A program made the translations under genes and the position numbers. This document shows, piece after piece, positions 34,330 to 43,019 of a stretch of 64,000 bases of DNA. The notes under the pieces were generated by a model. It was not told the origin of the DNA and made no database searches. It worked only from the letters and a program-made list of their open reading frames with translations. The stretch comes from Rhodoferax sp. OV413. Its GTDB lineage: Bacteria; Pseudomonadota; Gammaproteobacteria; Burkholderiales; Burkholderiaceae_C. The stretch's first letter is position 1. Each line of letters starts with the position of its first letter. Location of the stretch: positions 1-64,000 of the forward strand of contig CAMAWD010000013.1 in NCBI GenBank assembly GCA_945861785.1, written 5' to 3'.

Positions 34330-35508
34330 TTACGGAAACACCGCCTCGCCCAGATTGAGCATCAACCGGTTGGCCCAGGCGAAGACGGCAACGGCGTGCA
34401 CCAGGTCCAGGATCTCCAGGTCGGAGAGTTTCGCCGCACGCAGGCTTTGCACCTGTGCGGCACCAAAGCCCGCCGGATCGCGTGTCAGGTCGACGGAGGC
34501 CCGCACCAGCGCGCGTTCGCGCACCGACGTCCCAGCGCCCAGCGGGTCGGTGAACACCTGGTGGACCGCATCATTGCGTTTGGCCAGCTGCTCGAAACGC
34601 TGGGCATGGACCGACGCGCAGTAGACACAGCCATTGACCCGCGAGACCACGACGCTGGCCAGTTCACGTTCGGCGCGCGACAGCCCGCCGGGCGCGTACA
34701 TGATGGCGTTGAAGATCACGGAACGTTCCTGCAGGATGCGTGGCTGGTGCACCAGAAACCGGTAGTAGTCGGACGTCCTGGCCTTGGGATGGCTGGCATC
34801 CAAGACCGCCAGTTGCTCTGGCGTGGCGTGTTCCAGATCGACCACCGGCAGCCAGGCCTTCCAGCCGAGCGACTCGTTCGTGTAACCCTGGATACGGATG
34901 GTTCCGCCGGGAAGCGGCAGGCCACCGGCCGGTGCCGCACCGGCTTCGGCCGGCCAGGAACCAACGCGGTCGGCAAGTTCCACCGCCTTGCCCATGGCCT
35001 GCACGCCGGCCACCAAGCGTACCTGGTAGGTAATGAACGCGATCAGCTGGGCCAGTGTCACCACGTCGGCTTCAGCCAGGCCCGCGTCCCGCAGACGCAG
35101 CAGCGCGGCCCGGTCGCTGTCGGCCGGCCGGCGCGTCAGTGCCCGCGAAAAATCCAGGATGGCTGCCAGGCGGGGGCTTCCCGACGAGACGCTGAAGCCC
35201 GGGCTGTCCAGCACGCCTTGCTCTTGCGCACTCAGGGTCGGTCGAAGCGGCAAGGCCTGCGCGCGGTAATGCGCGGCCAGTTCCACGCTGCCGCTGAGCC
35301 CGGCCACTGTCCAGGCGGCGAGTAGCCGTTCGGCGAGCGTCAGCCCGGGCAGGCGGGGGTCGAAGATGGCGGCCTGGCTTCCGAGCGTCGCGTTCGCAAC
35401 TTTCTCGCGCTGCTGGCGCAGCGCCTGGACGGCGTCACCTTGCAGGATGTCGGACAGTGGATCGCGGATATCTGAAGTTGTGGTGGTGGTGGTGGTGGTC
35501 TGGGTCAT
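34330..35508 (-). CDS. Two-domain CMD/alkylhydroperoxidase-like protein
   Basis: The 392-residue protein joins two carboxymuconolactone-decarboxylase-type units. Residues 15-190 are a CMD domain without a CxxC (LTLAERLLAAWTVAGLSGSVELAAHYRAQ, then VVTLAQLIAFITYQVRLVAG). Residues 205-392 are an AhpD-like peroxidase-type domain with Cys294-VY-Cys297 and His301 (NGCVYCASVHAQRF). Related systems seem to carry these as two separate proteins next to peptide-type ABC transporters. The N-terminus has a run of eight Thr encoded by a trinucleotide repeat (about 35480-35499). Last gene of the 45.5-34.3 kb operon. Confidence 0.8.
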   Translation of the reverse strand: MTQTTTTTTTTSDIRDPLSDILQGDAVQALRQQREKVANATLGSQAAIFDPRLPGLTLAERLLAAWTVAGLSGSVELAAHYRAQALPLRPTLSAQEQGVLDSPGFSVSSGSPRLAAILDFSRALTRRPADSDRAALLRLRDAGLAEADVVTLAQLIAFITYQVRLVAGVQAMGKAVELADRVGSWPAEAGAAPAGGLPLPGGTIRIQGYTNESLGWKAWLPVVDLEHATPEQLAVLDASHPKARTSDYYRFLVHQPRILQERSVIFNAIMYAPGGLSRAERELASVVVSRVNGCVYCASVHAQRFEQLAKRNDAVHQVFTDPLGAGTSVRERALVRASVDLTRDPAGFGAAQVQSLRAAKLSDLEILDLVHAVAVFAWANRLMLNLGEAVFP

Positions 35509-35513
35509 GCTTG

Positions 35514-36407
35514 TCAGCGCGAAGATGCGGGTGGGAGGGTCGGCGCCGGGCCGAGGGGGCGACCTTCACCCAGCAGTTGCCGGATCTCGGTCAGTACCTG
35601 GGTGTTGGCTTCTATGTGCACGTAGTGGCCACAGCCGGGCACCATCAGCAGGCGGGCGCCCGGAATGGCCTGGGCGATCCACCGGGACTGACCTGGCGGA
35701 CAGATCCAGTCCTGGTCGCCGCAGACCACCAGGGTGGGGGTGCGGATCGATGCCAGTTGTTCCCGCACGTCGTAGTCCTTGACGGCAAACAGGGCGTTGT
35801 GGGTTGCAGCATGCACATCGATCCGGCGCGCGGACTCCAGCGCGACGTTCATGTCCAGCCGGTCCTCGTACATCGGGGACAACGCGAAGCAGATCAGGCG
35901 CAGCTCGGCGTCATCGGTCACCTGGTCGCTCAGCAGCTTGTCCAGCATCTCGCGCGTCGCCATCGGTGCGCGGTGCAGGCGGGCTTCGAAGGCCTGCTTG
36001 GCTTCTACCTCGTGGTGCCAGCTGGGCGCCGTGCCGCGCAACACCAGGTGGGTCAGTCCATGCGGATAACGGACGGCATAACTCAGCGCGATCATGCCGC
36101 CGAAGGAGCCGCCGATCAGGGTCATCGGCCGGCCCCCGCCCAGCGTCTGGCGTACTTCCTCGAGGTCCTCCACCAGCTGGCTGAAGGTCAAGGGCCCGCT
36201 CAGGCTGGACTGTCCGTGTCCGCGCATGTCGAAGCCGATCACTCGGTAGCGGTCGGCCAGTGCGCCATAGGCCTGCAAGTCCTTGGCATGGTTGCCGATG
36301 CCGCGCCCGCCGTGCAGCAGGATGACCGGGTGCGTGCAGGCCTCCCCGAGCACGGTGCAGGCCAGCGAGGCGCCACGGATGGCGATGCGTCGTGAAGCGG
36401 GGGTCAT
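35514..36407 (-). CDS. Alpha/beta hydrolase (proline iminopeptidase-like)
   Basis: The 297-residue protein has LLHGGRGIGNH (oxyanion region), DMRGHGQSS, the nucleophile elbow GGSFGG (Ser101), an Asp in CGDQDWICPP and a His in GCGHYVHIE. This is a complete catalytic triad in order. Esterase, lactonase or aminopeptidase-like roles fit. It is 5 bases upstream of the CMD-domain gene and 9 bases downstream of the binding-protein gene, so it is firmly in the operon. Confidence 0.82.
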   Translation of the reverse strand: MTPASRRIAIRGASLACTVLGEACTHPVILLHGGRGIGNHAKDLQAYGALADRYRVIGFDMRGHGQSSLSGPLTFSQLVEDLEEVRQTLGGGRPMTLIGGSFGGMIALSYAVRYPHGLTHLVLRGTAPSWHHEVEAKQAFEARLHRAPMATREMLDKLLSDQVTDDAELRLICFALSPMYEDRLDMNVALESARRIDVHAATHNALFAVKDYDVREQLASIRTPTLVVCGDQDWICPPGQSRWIAQAIPGARLLMVPGCGHYVHIEANTQVLTEIRQLLGEGRPLGPAPTLPPASSR

Positions 36408-36416
36408 GCCCGATGC

Positions 36417-37916
36417 TCAGCGGGGCTTCAGGTCCATGGCGCGCAGCCAGTCGTCGCCCCGCGCCTGCCAGGTCACCTTGTTCGACACCCCGTAGGTGGC
36501 CGGCTGCTGGTACAGGAACAGGACCGGTGCCTCTTCGCGCATCAGGTGCGTGGCGGGCTGGTAAAGCGCACGCCGCCGGGTGACATCGGTGGTCGAGCGC
36601 GCGCTGTCGAGCAGGGTGCCGAATTCGGTGTTGTTCCAGTAGGCGTAGATGTTGCCTGGCGCAAACATCGTAAGCAGGCCGTCGGCGTCGATCGTGGGCC
36701 AGGCCTGACCCAGCACCGAGGTCTGTGCGAGATCCTTGGACTTGAGGTACTTGTTCATGAAGGTGCCGAAGTCCATCTCGCGGATACGGACCTTGAAGCC
36801 GAGCTCCTCGATCTGGCCGGCGACCACCTGGGCCACCTCTTCTCCCTGCAGGTAGGTGTTGGTGGGGACGTCCAGCTCGATGGTTTGTCCGCTCTTGATA
36901 CCGGATTGGCGGATCAGGGCCTTGGCCTTGCCCGGGTCGTAGGGGTAGGCCTTGAGCGCCGGATTGAAGCCGAAGTAACTCGGGTCCAGCACCTGTCCCG
37001 GGGAGACCCTTGCCTGGCCACCGAAGATGCTTTTGACGATGGCGTCCTTGTCGACGGCGTAGTTCAGCGCCTGGCGCACATCCTTGTTGTCCAGCGGCGG
37101 TTTGAGCGTGTTGAACTTGATGAACACACTGCGGATGCTGGGAATGCTTCCGGCGCGCGCCTTGGCTGTTTTGTTGATGCGTGCGATCTCCTGCGTCGGG
37201 ATGCCGGCGATCAGGTCCACCTCACCCGCCTCGAGCGCGGCGATGCGGCTGGCCGATTCCGGGATGATGCGGAACACCACCCGGTCGAATGCCGGCTTCG
37301 AACCCCAGTAGCGGTTGTTGCGGCGCAGGCTGACACGGTCGCCCGGCACGTTTTCCTCCAGTTCATACGGGCCGCCCGACATCGTCTGGGTAGCCAGATT
37401 GTGGCTGGCGGCCCAGTTGGGCGGCAGCAGGAAGAACATCGACAACTGGTCGGCCAGGGCCGGGTAGGCGCTGGTGGTCCGGATCTCGACGGTGGTCGGC
37501 GAGACCACCTTGACATCGGCGATCAGGTCGAACCAGGCCTTGATGCGGGCATTGACCTTGGGGTCGCGCACCCGGTCGAGATTCCATTTGACGGTCGCGG
37601 CGTCGAGCTTCTCGCCATTGCTGAATGCGGCGCCGGGCACCAGTTCGAAGCGCCAGGTGGTGGCATCGACGGCCTGCCAGGACTTGGCCAGTGCCGGCTG
37701 AAGCTTGAGGCTGCTGTCGCGGATCACCAGCGAGGGATAAATGTGGCTGAGCACGCTCAGGTCCGAGCCCACCGAGGCGGACATGTGCGGATCCAGCGTG
37801 TTGAAGGACACGCGGCTGGCGATGACGACGGTCTTGTCCGCCGCGAGGGCGGGTGCCAAAGGCGCCATCAGGGCAGTCAGCAGCGCGACGTGGGCAAGGT
37901 TTCGGTGAAAGGCCAT
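36417..37916 (-). CDS. ABC peptide-type substrate-binding protein (family 5)
   Basis: The 499-residue protein has a signal peptide ending near APALAADK and the DppA/OppA layout: RVSFNTLDPHMSASVGSDLSVLSHIYPSLV, W-F-L region around KSWQAVDATTWRFEL, AFSNGEKLDAATVKWNLDRVRD and the C-terminal lobe. Family 5 proteins bind di- and oligopeptides, opines, nickel or glutathione. It works with the DppBCDF-like genes at 38-43 kb, separated by 60 bases from the ATPases. Confidence 0.87.
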   Translation of the reverse strand: MAFHRNLAHVALLTALMAPLAPALAADKTVVIASRVSFNTLDPHMSASVGSDLSVLSHIYPSLVIRDSSLKLQPALAKSWQAVDATTWRFELVPGAAFSNGEKLDAATVKWNLDRVRDPKVNARIKAWFDLIADVKVVSPTTVEIRTTSAYPALADQLSMFFLLPPNWAASHNLATQTMSGGPYELEENVPGDRVSLRRNNRYWGSKPAFDRVVFRIIPESASRIAALEAGEVDLIAGIPTQEIARINKTAKARAGSIPSIRSVFIKFNTLKPPLDNKDVRQALNYAVDKDAIVKSIFGGQARVSPGQVLDPSYFGFNPALKAYPYDPGKAKALIRQSGIKSGQTIELDVPTNTYLQGEEVAQVVAGQIEELGFKVRIREMDFGTFMNKYLKSKDLAQTSVLGQAWPTIDADGLLTMFAPGNIYAYWNNTEFGTLLDSARSTTDVTRRRALYQPATHLMREEAPVLFLYQQPATYGVSNKVTWQARGDDWLRAMDLKPR

Positions 37917-37976
37917 GGGGGTAGTTCCTGTAGTAATGGAGGTAAAAAATGAAGCTGGGCGGGTGCCGCAAGGCGC

Positions 37977-38918
37977 TCAGTCCAGGACAAAGTGGCGAGG
38001 TGCGACTTCACGCAAGGCCGCGTCCGGTGCGGGCTGGAAGTCGCGCGGGTCGAAGACGATACGCTGGCGCAGGCGTTCGCGTACCGGGTCGGGGATCGGC
38101 AGGGCTGACAGCAGCGCCTGGGTGTAGGGATGGCGCGGGGCGCCGAAGACGCTCTCGGCCGGGCCGGTTTCGACAATGCGCCCGCGCAGCATCACGGCCA
38201 CATGCTGGCACAGATAGCGCACCATGCTGAGGTCATGGGCGATGAACAGGTAGGTCAGCCCCAGCTGCTCCTGCAGGTCCTGCAGCAGGTTGACGATCTG
38301 GGCCTGGATGGAGACGTCCAGGGCCGTGATCGGCTCGTCGGCAACGATGAAACGCGGTTGCAGCGCCAGCGCCCGCGCGATGTTGATCCGCTGGCGCTGG
38401 CCACCCGAGAACTCATGCGGGAACCGGCGCATGGATGCCGGATCCAGGCCGACCTGTTGGAACAGTTTCTCCACGCGCGACTGGCGCTCGTCTGCGCGCG
38501 GCAGCAGCCCGTGCACGATGAAAGGCTCGGCGACAAAGTCGCCCACGCGCATGCGCGGATTGAGCGCCGAATACGGATCCTGAAAGACAATCTGCATGCG
38601 CTGGCGCACCGGACGCAACTCGGAGCGTGTCAGTGCCGACAGGTTGCGCCCTTCGAACACCACTTGGCCCCGGGTCGCGGCTTCCAGGCGCAGCACCAGC
38701 CGCCCGACGGTGCTCTTGCCGCTGCCGGACTCCCCGACCAGACCGAGCGTTTCGCCTGGGTAGATGTCCAGGTCGACGCCGTCGACCGCGCGCACCAGCG
38801 CCTGCGGAGCACGCAGGAAACGTGCTTCGCCGCCATAGTGTTTGGCCAGGTCGCGGACTGCCAGCAAGGGTTGGGCGCCGCGGTCCGGCGTTCCCGTTGC
38901 AGCTGATGGAGCGGTCAT
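37977..38918 (-). CDS. ABC peptide importer ATPase, DppF/OppF type
   Basis: The 313-residue protein has Walker [10 protein letters not shown], the signature FSGGQRQRI, Walker [13 protein letters not shown] and the H-loop FIAHD. The C-terminal segment [23 protein letters not shown] is typical of the peptide/nickel transporter ATPases. Its start overlaps the end of the DppD-type gene by 4 bases (38915-38918). It couples with DppD-like, DppB-like and DppC-like partners. Confidence 0.88.
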   Translation of the reverse strand: MTAPSAATGTPDRGAQPLLAVRDLAKHYGGEARFLRAPQALVRAVDGVDLDIYPGETLGLVGESGSGKSTVGRLVLRLEAATRGQVVFEGRNLSALTRSELRPVRQRMQIVFQDPYSALNPRMRVGDFVAEPFIVHGLLPRADERQSRVEKLFQQVGLDPASMRRFPHEFSGGQRQRINIARALALQPRFIVADEPITALDVSIQAQIVNLLQDLQEQLGLTYLFIAHDLSMVRYLCQHVAVMLRGRIVETGPAESVFGAPRHPYTQALLSALPIPDPVRERLRQRIVFDPRDFQPAPDAALREVAPRHFVLD

Positions 38919-39928
38919 GCGATGGCCTCCCCGGCAGCACGCCGGATCGCCCGCAAGTCGTACCAGGCCGCCACCTGGTGGCCCGGCACGCTGGCTTCGG
39001 CGTCGCGCAGCGGCGGTACTTCCTGGTGGCAGCGCCGCGTGGCGAATGGGTTGCGGGGCGCGAACGGGTCGCCAGGTGTGGGGGCCGTCATGCGGGGTGG
39101 CTGCCCGGGAATCTGGTAGAGCCGGCGGGCCGTCCCGGCGCCGGCCAGGGGGAGAGCGCGCAGCAGCCCCCAGGTGTAGGCGCTGCGCGGATCGTGGAAG
39201 ATGGCCTCGGCCGGGCCGCGTTCCATGATGCGTCCGCCGTACATCACCTGCACCGTGTCGGCAATCCGCGCGACCACCCCCATGTCGTGCGTGATCCAGA
39301 TGACGGTGGTGCCCCAGCGCTTCTTGAGATCGGCCACCAGGTCGAGTACCTGGGCCTGGACCGTCACGTCCAGCGCCGTGGTCGCCTCGTCGGCGATCAG
39401 CAGGCGCGGATTGCAGGCTACGCCGATGGCGATCATCACCCGCTGGCGCATGCCGCCAGAGAACTGGTGGGGGTACTGGTCCAGCCGCCCGCGCGGGTCG
39501 GGGATGCCCACTATCTCCAGCAGTTCCGTGGCACGTTGCCGCGCCGCGCTGGTACCCAGGCCCTCATGGTGGCGCAGGCCTTCGGTCATCTGCCGGCCAA
39601 TCGTCAACACCGGATTGAGCGCCGTCATCGGGTCCTGGAACACAAACCCGATCTCGGCGCCGCGCACCGCGCGCAGCTGGCGTTCGTCCATCGCCAGCAG
39701 GTCCCGCCCCCGGAAAAGAATCTGGCCGCTGACAATGCGCGCCGGCGGGCTTGGCAGCAGACCGGCAATCGCCAGCGCCTGCACCGTTTTGCCGCTGCCG
39801 CTTTCACCGACGATGCCCAGCGTCTCGCCTTCTGTCACGGTGTAGGACAGGTCGTTGACCGCATGCAGCACGCCCTGCGGCGTGTCGAACGCGATGCGCA
39901 GTTGCCGGATGTCGAGCAGGACCGTCAT
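38915..39928 (-). CDS. ABC peptide importer ATPase, DppD/OppD type
   Basis: The 337-residue protein has Walker [10 protein letters not shown], the signature FSGGMRQRV and Walker [15 protein letters not shown] Cys-poor C-terminal extension includes the [20 protein letters not shown] region where related OppD proteins carry Cys residues. The 4-base overlap with DppF and the 9-base gap to the M24 gene show one operon. Confidence 0.88.
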   Translation of the reverse strand: MTVLLDIRQLRIAFDTPQGVLHAVNDLSYTVTEGETLGIVGESGSGKTVQALAIAGLLPSPPARIVSGQILFRGRDLLAMDERQLRAVRGAEIGFVFQDPMTALNPVLTIGRQMTEGLRHHEGLGTSAARQRATELLEIVGIPDPRGRLDQYPHQFSGGMRQRVMIAIGVACNPRLLIADEATTALDVTVQAQVLDLVADLKKRWGTTVIWITHDMGVVARIADTVQVMYGGRIMERGPAEAIFHDPRSAYTWGLLRALPLAGAGTARRLYQIPGQPPRMTAPTPGDPFAPRNPFATRRCHQEVPPLRDAEASVPGHQVAAWYDLRAIRRAAGEAIA

Positions 39929-39937
39929 GGCGCGGGG

Positions 39938-41131
39938 TCAGGCTGCCTGTGCCGCCACGTGCAGGTAGCCCGGGTGGCTGGTGGTCAGGAATTCGCTACC
40001 GGTGTCGGTGATCAGCACGGTGTCGGAGATCTGCGTGCCGCAGACGCCGGCAATCCGCAGGTTGGGTTCGAAGGTGATCAGCATGCCGGGCGTCAGGGTG
40101 TAGGGGGAACGGGCGTCCAGCGACAGCGCTTCGTGGGCGCCCAGGCCGATGCCGTGGCCGATGCGCCCCGGGATGCACTTCCCGTAGCCCTGCCGCTCCA
40201 GGGACGACTTGGCCGCCTGGAACAGTTCCGGGATGGGCACGCCGGGTCGCAGCCATGCGCCGGCGTCTTCACGCACGCGCAAGATCGTATCTATGGCCTT
40301 GCGGTGGCTGGCCGGCACCTCGCCCACGGCCACCGTGCGTTCGTTTTCGCCGTGTATGCCGTTGGCGTTGCTCCAGATCAGCAGCGACACCAGTTCGCCG
40401 GAGACCGGCTTGCGCTGGGTCGGCACATCGGTGTTGAGAAACTGGCGGTCGCCGGTCAGCGCCCAGGTCCACAGCCCGTTGAGCACCCCACCCTCCAGGC
40501 TGCCGAAATCGGCCACCTCCACATCGGGGAAGTTGTCGGCCCAGTAACGGTTCATGGCGGCCATGGAAGCCAGGCAGATGTCGCGTTCGCTGCCGCCTGC
40601 CGCCAACCCCTCGACCGCGCTGAGCATGCCGACTTCGGTGATGCCTGCCGCGATGCGCGCGTCGGCGATCTCGGGCGCGGTCTTGATCATCCGGGCTTCG
40701 TCCAGGAGTTTCGACACATCCTGGAACTGCGCCTGCGGCAGGGCGTGCTGCAGTTCGCGCAGGCGCTGGATCGACACGAAGCTCTCCTCGATGCCGACTT
40801 GGCCTGCGCCGTGCCCGAGGTCGCCGAGGATACGCGTCAACGCCTCCTGCCAGTGGGGCCCCAGGGTCACCTTGGTCGACCAGGCGCCATAAAGGCGGAT
40901 GTCGCGCACCCAGCTGCTGGAGCGGGCGTGGTCGTCGCGCAGCGCATGCAGCAGCAGCACCGGCTCCCCCTCCAGCGGCACGATCGCCACCACCGGGTGG
41001 CTGTAGAGGATCGGGTTGAAACCGCTGAGGTAGAAGCTGTTCTCGGGCTTGAAGCTGAGCAGGACATCGATGCCCTTTTCCCGCATGCGGCTGCGTACAC
41101 GTTCGAGTTTGAGGCTGTGTGGGTGGCCCAT
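39938..41131 (-). CDS. M24-family protein of the creatinase-like, metal-ligand-poor type
   Basis: The 397-residue protein has the pita-bread fold layout: an N-terminal domain to about residue 150 and a C-terminal catalytic domain with GRIGHGIGLGAHEAL (His326), TPGMLITFEPNLRI (Glu355) and the GTQISDTVLIT strand. Metal-dependent aminopeptidases need Asp-Asp-His-Glu-Glu. Here the first two positions read LLIWSNANGIHGENERT and the last reads QISDT, so most ligands are lost. The WSNANG...ERT stretch resembles creatinase, which works without metal. Amidinohydrolase-like hydrolysis of an imported compound is therefore likelier than Xaa-Pro peptidase activity. Confidence 0.8.
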   Translation of the reverse strand: MGHPHSLKLERVRSRMREKGIDVLLSFKPENSFYLSGFNPILYSHPVVAIVPLEGEPVLLLHALRDDHARSSSWVRDIRLYGAWSTKVTLGPHWQEALTRILGDLGHGAGQVGIEESFVSIQRLRELQHALPQAQFQDVSKLLDEARMIKTAPEIADARIAAGITEVGMLSAVEGLAAGGSERDICLASMAAMNRYWADNFPDVEVADFGSLEGGVLNGLWTWALTGDRQFLNTDVPTQRKPVSGELVSLLIWSNANGIHGENERTVAVGEVPASHRKAIDTILRVREDAGAWLRPGVPIPELFQAAKSSLERQGYGKCIPGRIGHGIGLGAHEALSLDARSPYTLTPGMLITFEPNLRIAGVCGTQISDTVLITDTGSEFLTTSHPGYLHVAAQAA

Positions 41132-41194
41132 GAAGGTTCCTGTAAGAGGGGGGTGTGGGGTGGAAAGTGGAAAGTGGGAAGTGGCCGCTGGCGC

Positions 41195-42055
41195 TCAGAG
41201 CCGCGGATCGAAGTAGTCGCGCAGCCAGTCGCCCAGCAGGTTGATGGCCAGCACCGTGAGCAGGATGGCCAGGCCGGGAAAGGTCACGATCCACCAGGCG
41301 CTGGCAAGGTAGACACGTCCTTCCGCCAGCATGCGGCCCCAACTCGGCGTCGGGGGCTGGATGCCCAGGCCCAGAAAGCTCAGCGCGGCGTCCATGACGA
41401 TGATCCGGGCCAGCTCCAGGGTGGCAACCACCAGGATCGGCGTGAGCACATTGGGCAGGATGTGGCGCAGCATGATGCGCAGGTCGCTGGCGCCGATCGC
41501 ATGGGCGGATTGCACGAAGTCGCGTTCGCGCAATAACAGCGTCTGGCCGCGCACGATCCGCGCGTAACGCGTCCAGCCGGTCAGGGCCAGCACGATCACC
41601 AGGTTCTGAATACTGGGCCCGAGGGCGGCTACGACCAGCAAGGCCATCAGCATCAGCGGCAGCGCGAGCTGGATATCGGCCAGGCGCATGAAAAAGCGGT
41701 CCCAGGGCCCGCGCAGGTAGCCCGCCAGCAGGCCCACGGCCGTGCCGAGCACCCCGCTCAGGAGCATGGCGGCGAAAGCAATGCTCAGTGTGATCCGGCT
41801 GCCGTGGAGGATCCGGCTGAGGATGTCGCGGCCCAGCTGGTCCGTTCCCAGCGGGTGTGCGCCCGGTTGCAGCCCGCTCCAGGTGGGAGCCGCCATGCGT
41901 GACGGCAGGTCCGCACGCACCGGGTTGGGCAGGTCGAGCCAGGGTGCCCCCACTGCCAGCACCAGCAGCAGCGCCAGCAGCAGCGCACCGGACAGGCCGC
42001 CACGGTGCTCCCACCACCAGGGGCGACGCAGCGCCGCGATCGGGGCCGCGGTCAT
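41195..42055 (-). CDS. ABC peptide importer permease, DppC type
   Basis: The 286-residue inner-membrane protein has the DppC N-terminal signature HPLGTDQLGRDILSRILHGSR and the EAA-like loop FVQSAHAIGASDLRIMLRHILPN. The C-terminus is SFLGLGIQPPTPSWGRMLAEGR...WWIVTFPGLAILLTVLAINLLGDWLRD. The start at 42055 (MTAAPIAAL) is 31 bases downstream of the DppB-type stop and excludes an implausible extension. It pairs with the DppB-like protein. Confidence 0.87.
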   Translation of the reverse strand: MTAAPIAALRRPWWWEHRGGLSGALLLALLLVLAVGAPWLDLPNPVRADLPSRMAAPTWSGLQPGAHPLGTDQLGRDILSRILHGSRITLSIAFAAMLLSGVLGTAVGLLAGYLRGPWDRFFMRLADIQLALPLMLMALLVVAALGPSIQNLVIVLALTGWTRYARIVRGQTLLLRERDFVQSAHAIGASDLRIMLRHILPNVLTPILVVATLELARIIVMDAALSFLGLGIQPPTPSWGRMLAEGRVYLASAWWIVTFPGLAILLTVLAINLLGDWLRDYFDPRL

Positions 42056-42086
42056 CGGCCAAGCTCCATGCTGCGCATTGCGGTGC

Positions 42087-43019
42087 TCATGGCTCGGAGG
42101 CCCTTGGGCTGCGGATGCGCGGATCCAGGCTCGCATAAAGACCGTCGACCAGCATGTTGACGCTGACAAACACGACGGCCACCAGCAGTACGCCGCTCTG
42201 GATGACCGGGAAGTCCTGGGTTTCGATCGCCTGCACGATCAGGCGTCCCACGCCGGGCCAGGCGAAGACGGTTTCTATCACGACCGACCCGCCCAGCAGC
42301 TCGCCAACGATGATGCCCAGCATGGTCAGGACGGGGATCAGGGCGTTGCGTGCGACATGCCAGAAGAACACCGTTTGCGGCGCCAGGCCCTTGGAGCGGG
42401 CGGTGCGCACATAGTCGTCGCGCAGTACGTCGAGCAGGCTGGAGCGAAACAGCCGGGCGATGCCGGCCGTGACATAGGTGGCCAGCGTCAGTGCGGGAAG
42501 CACCAGGTGCTGCCAGGAACCGTAGCCGCCCGTGGGCAGCCAGCCGAGTTGCACTGAGAACAACAGGATCAGCATGATGCCGAGCCAAAAAACCGGGGTG
42601 GCCTGGCCGAGCAGGGCAAACAGCATGACCATCCAGGCCAGGGTCTTGCCACGGTACAGCGCGGCCACCGTGCCCGCAATCGCTCCAAACAGCAGGCCCA
42701 GCGCCACAGCGGTCAGGGCCAGGGTCAGCGTGGCCGGCATGCGCTCGAGCACCACGTCCATGGCGGGCCGCATCTGCACAAAGGAGTGCCCCAGGTCCCC
42801 CTGCAGGACCTGCCACAGGAAGTGCCCGTATTGCTGCAGCAGGGGGAGGTCGAGGCCCAACTGGTGTCGGAACAGGTCCATTTGCGCCTGTGTGGCGCCC
42901 ACCGGCAGCAGCAGGGCTGTCGGGTCGCCCAGGATGCGTGTGACAAAGAAGACCAGTGTCACCACGCCCCAAATGGCGATAAGGGCATCCAGCAGGTGCC
43001 GTCCCAGCCAGTCCTTCAT
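42087..43019 (-). CDS. ABC peptide importer permease, DppB type
   Basis: The 310-residue inner-membrane protein shows LLDALIAIWGVVTLVFFVTRILGDPT at the N-terminus, QMRPAMDVVLERMPATLTLALTAV, and the EAA loop DYVRTARSKGLAPQTVFFWHVARNAL. It ends with SVVIETVFAWPGVGRLIVQAIETQDFPVIQ. It overlaps the upstream flavoprotein gene by 4 bases (43016-43019), which fixes the start at 43019. Confidence 0.87.
   Translation of the reverse strand: MKDWLGRHLLDALIAIWGVVTLVFFVTRILGDPTALLLPVGATQAQMDLFRHQLGLDLPLLQQYGHFLWQVLQGDLGHSFVQMRPAMDVVLERMPATLTLALTAVALGLLFGAIAGTVAALYRGKTLAWMVMLFALLGQATPVFWLGIMLILLFSVQLGWLPTGGYGSWQHLVLPALTLATYVTAGIARLFRSSLLDVLRDDYVRTARSKGLAPQTVFFWHVARNALIPVLTMLGIIVGELLGGSVVIETVFAWPGVGRLIVQAIETQDFPVIQSGVLLVAVVFVSVNMLVDGLYASLDPRIRSPRASEP

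Noticed and set aside
38627-41536. A 969-residue plus-strand frame opposite the dpp ATPase, M24 and permease genes
   Set aside because: It is an antisense shadow of three well-supported genes: composition is His/Arg/Gln-rich without any recognisable domain.
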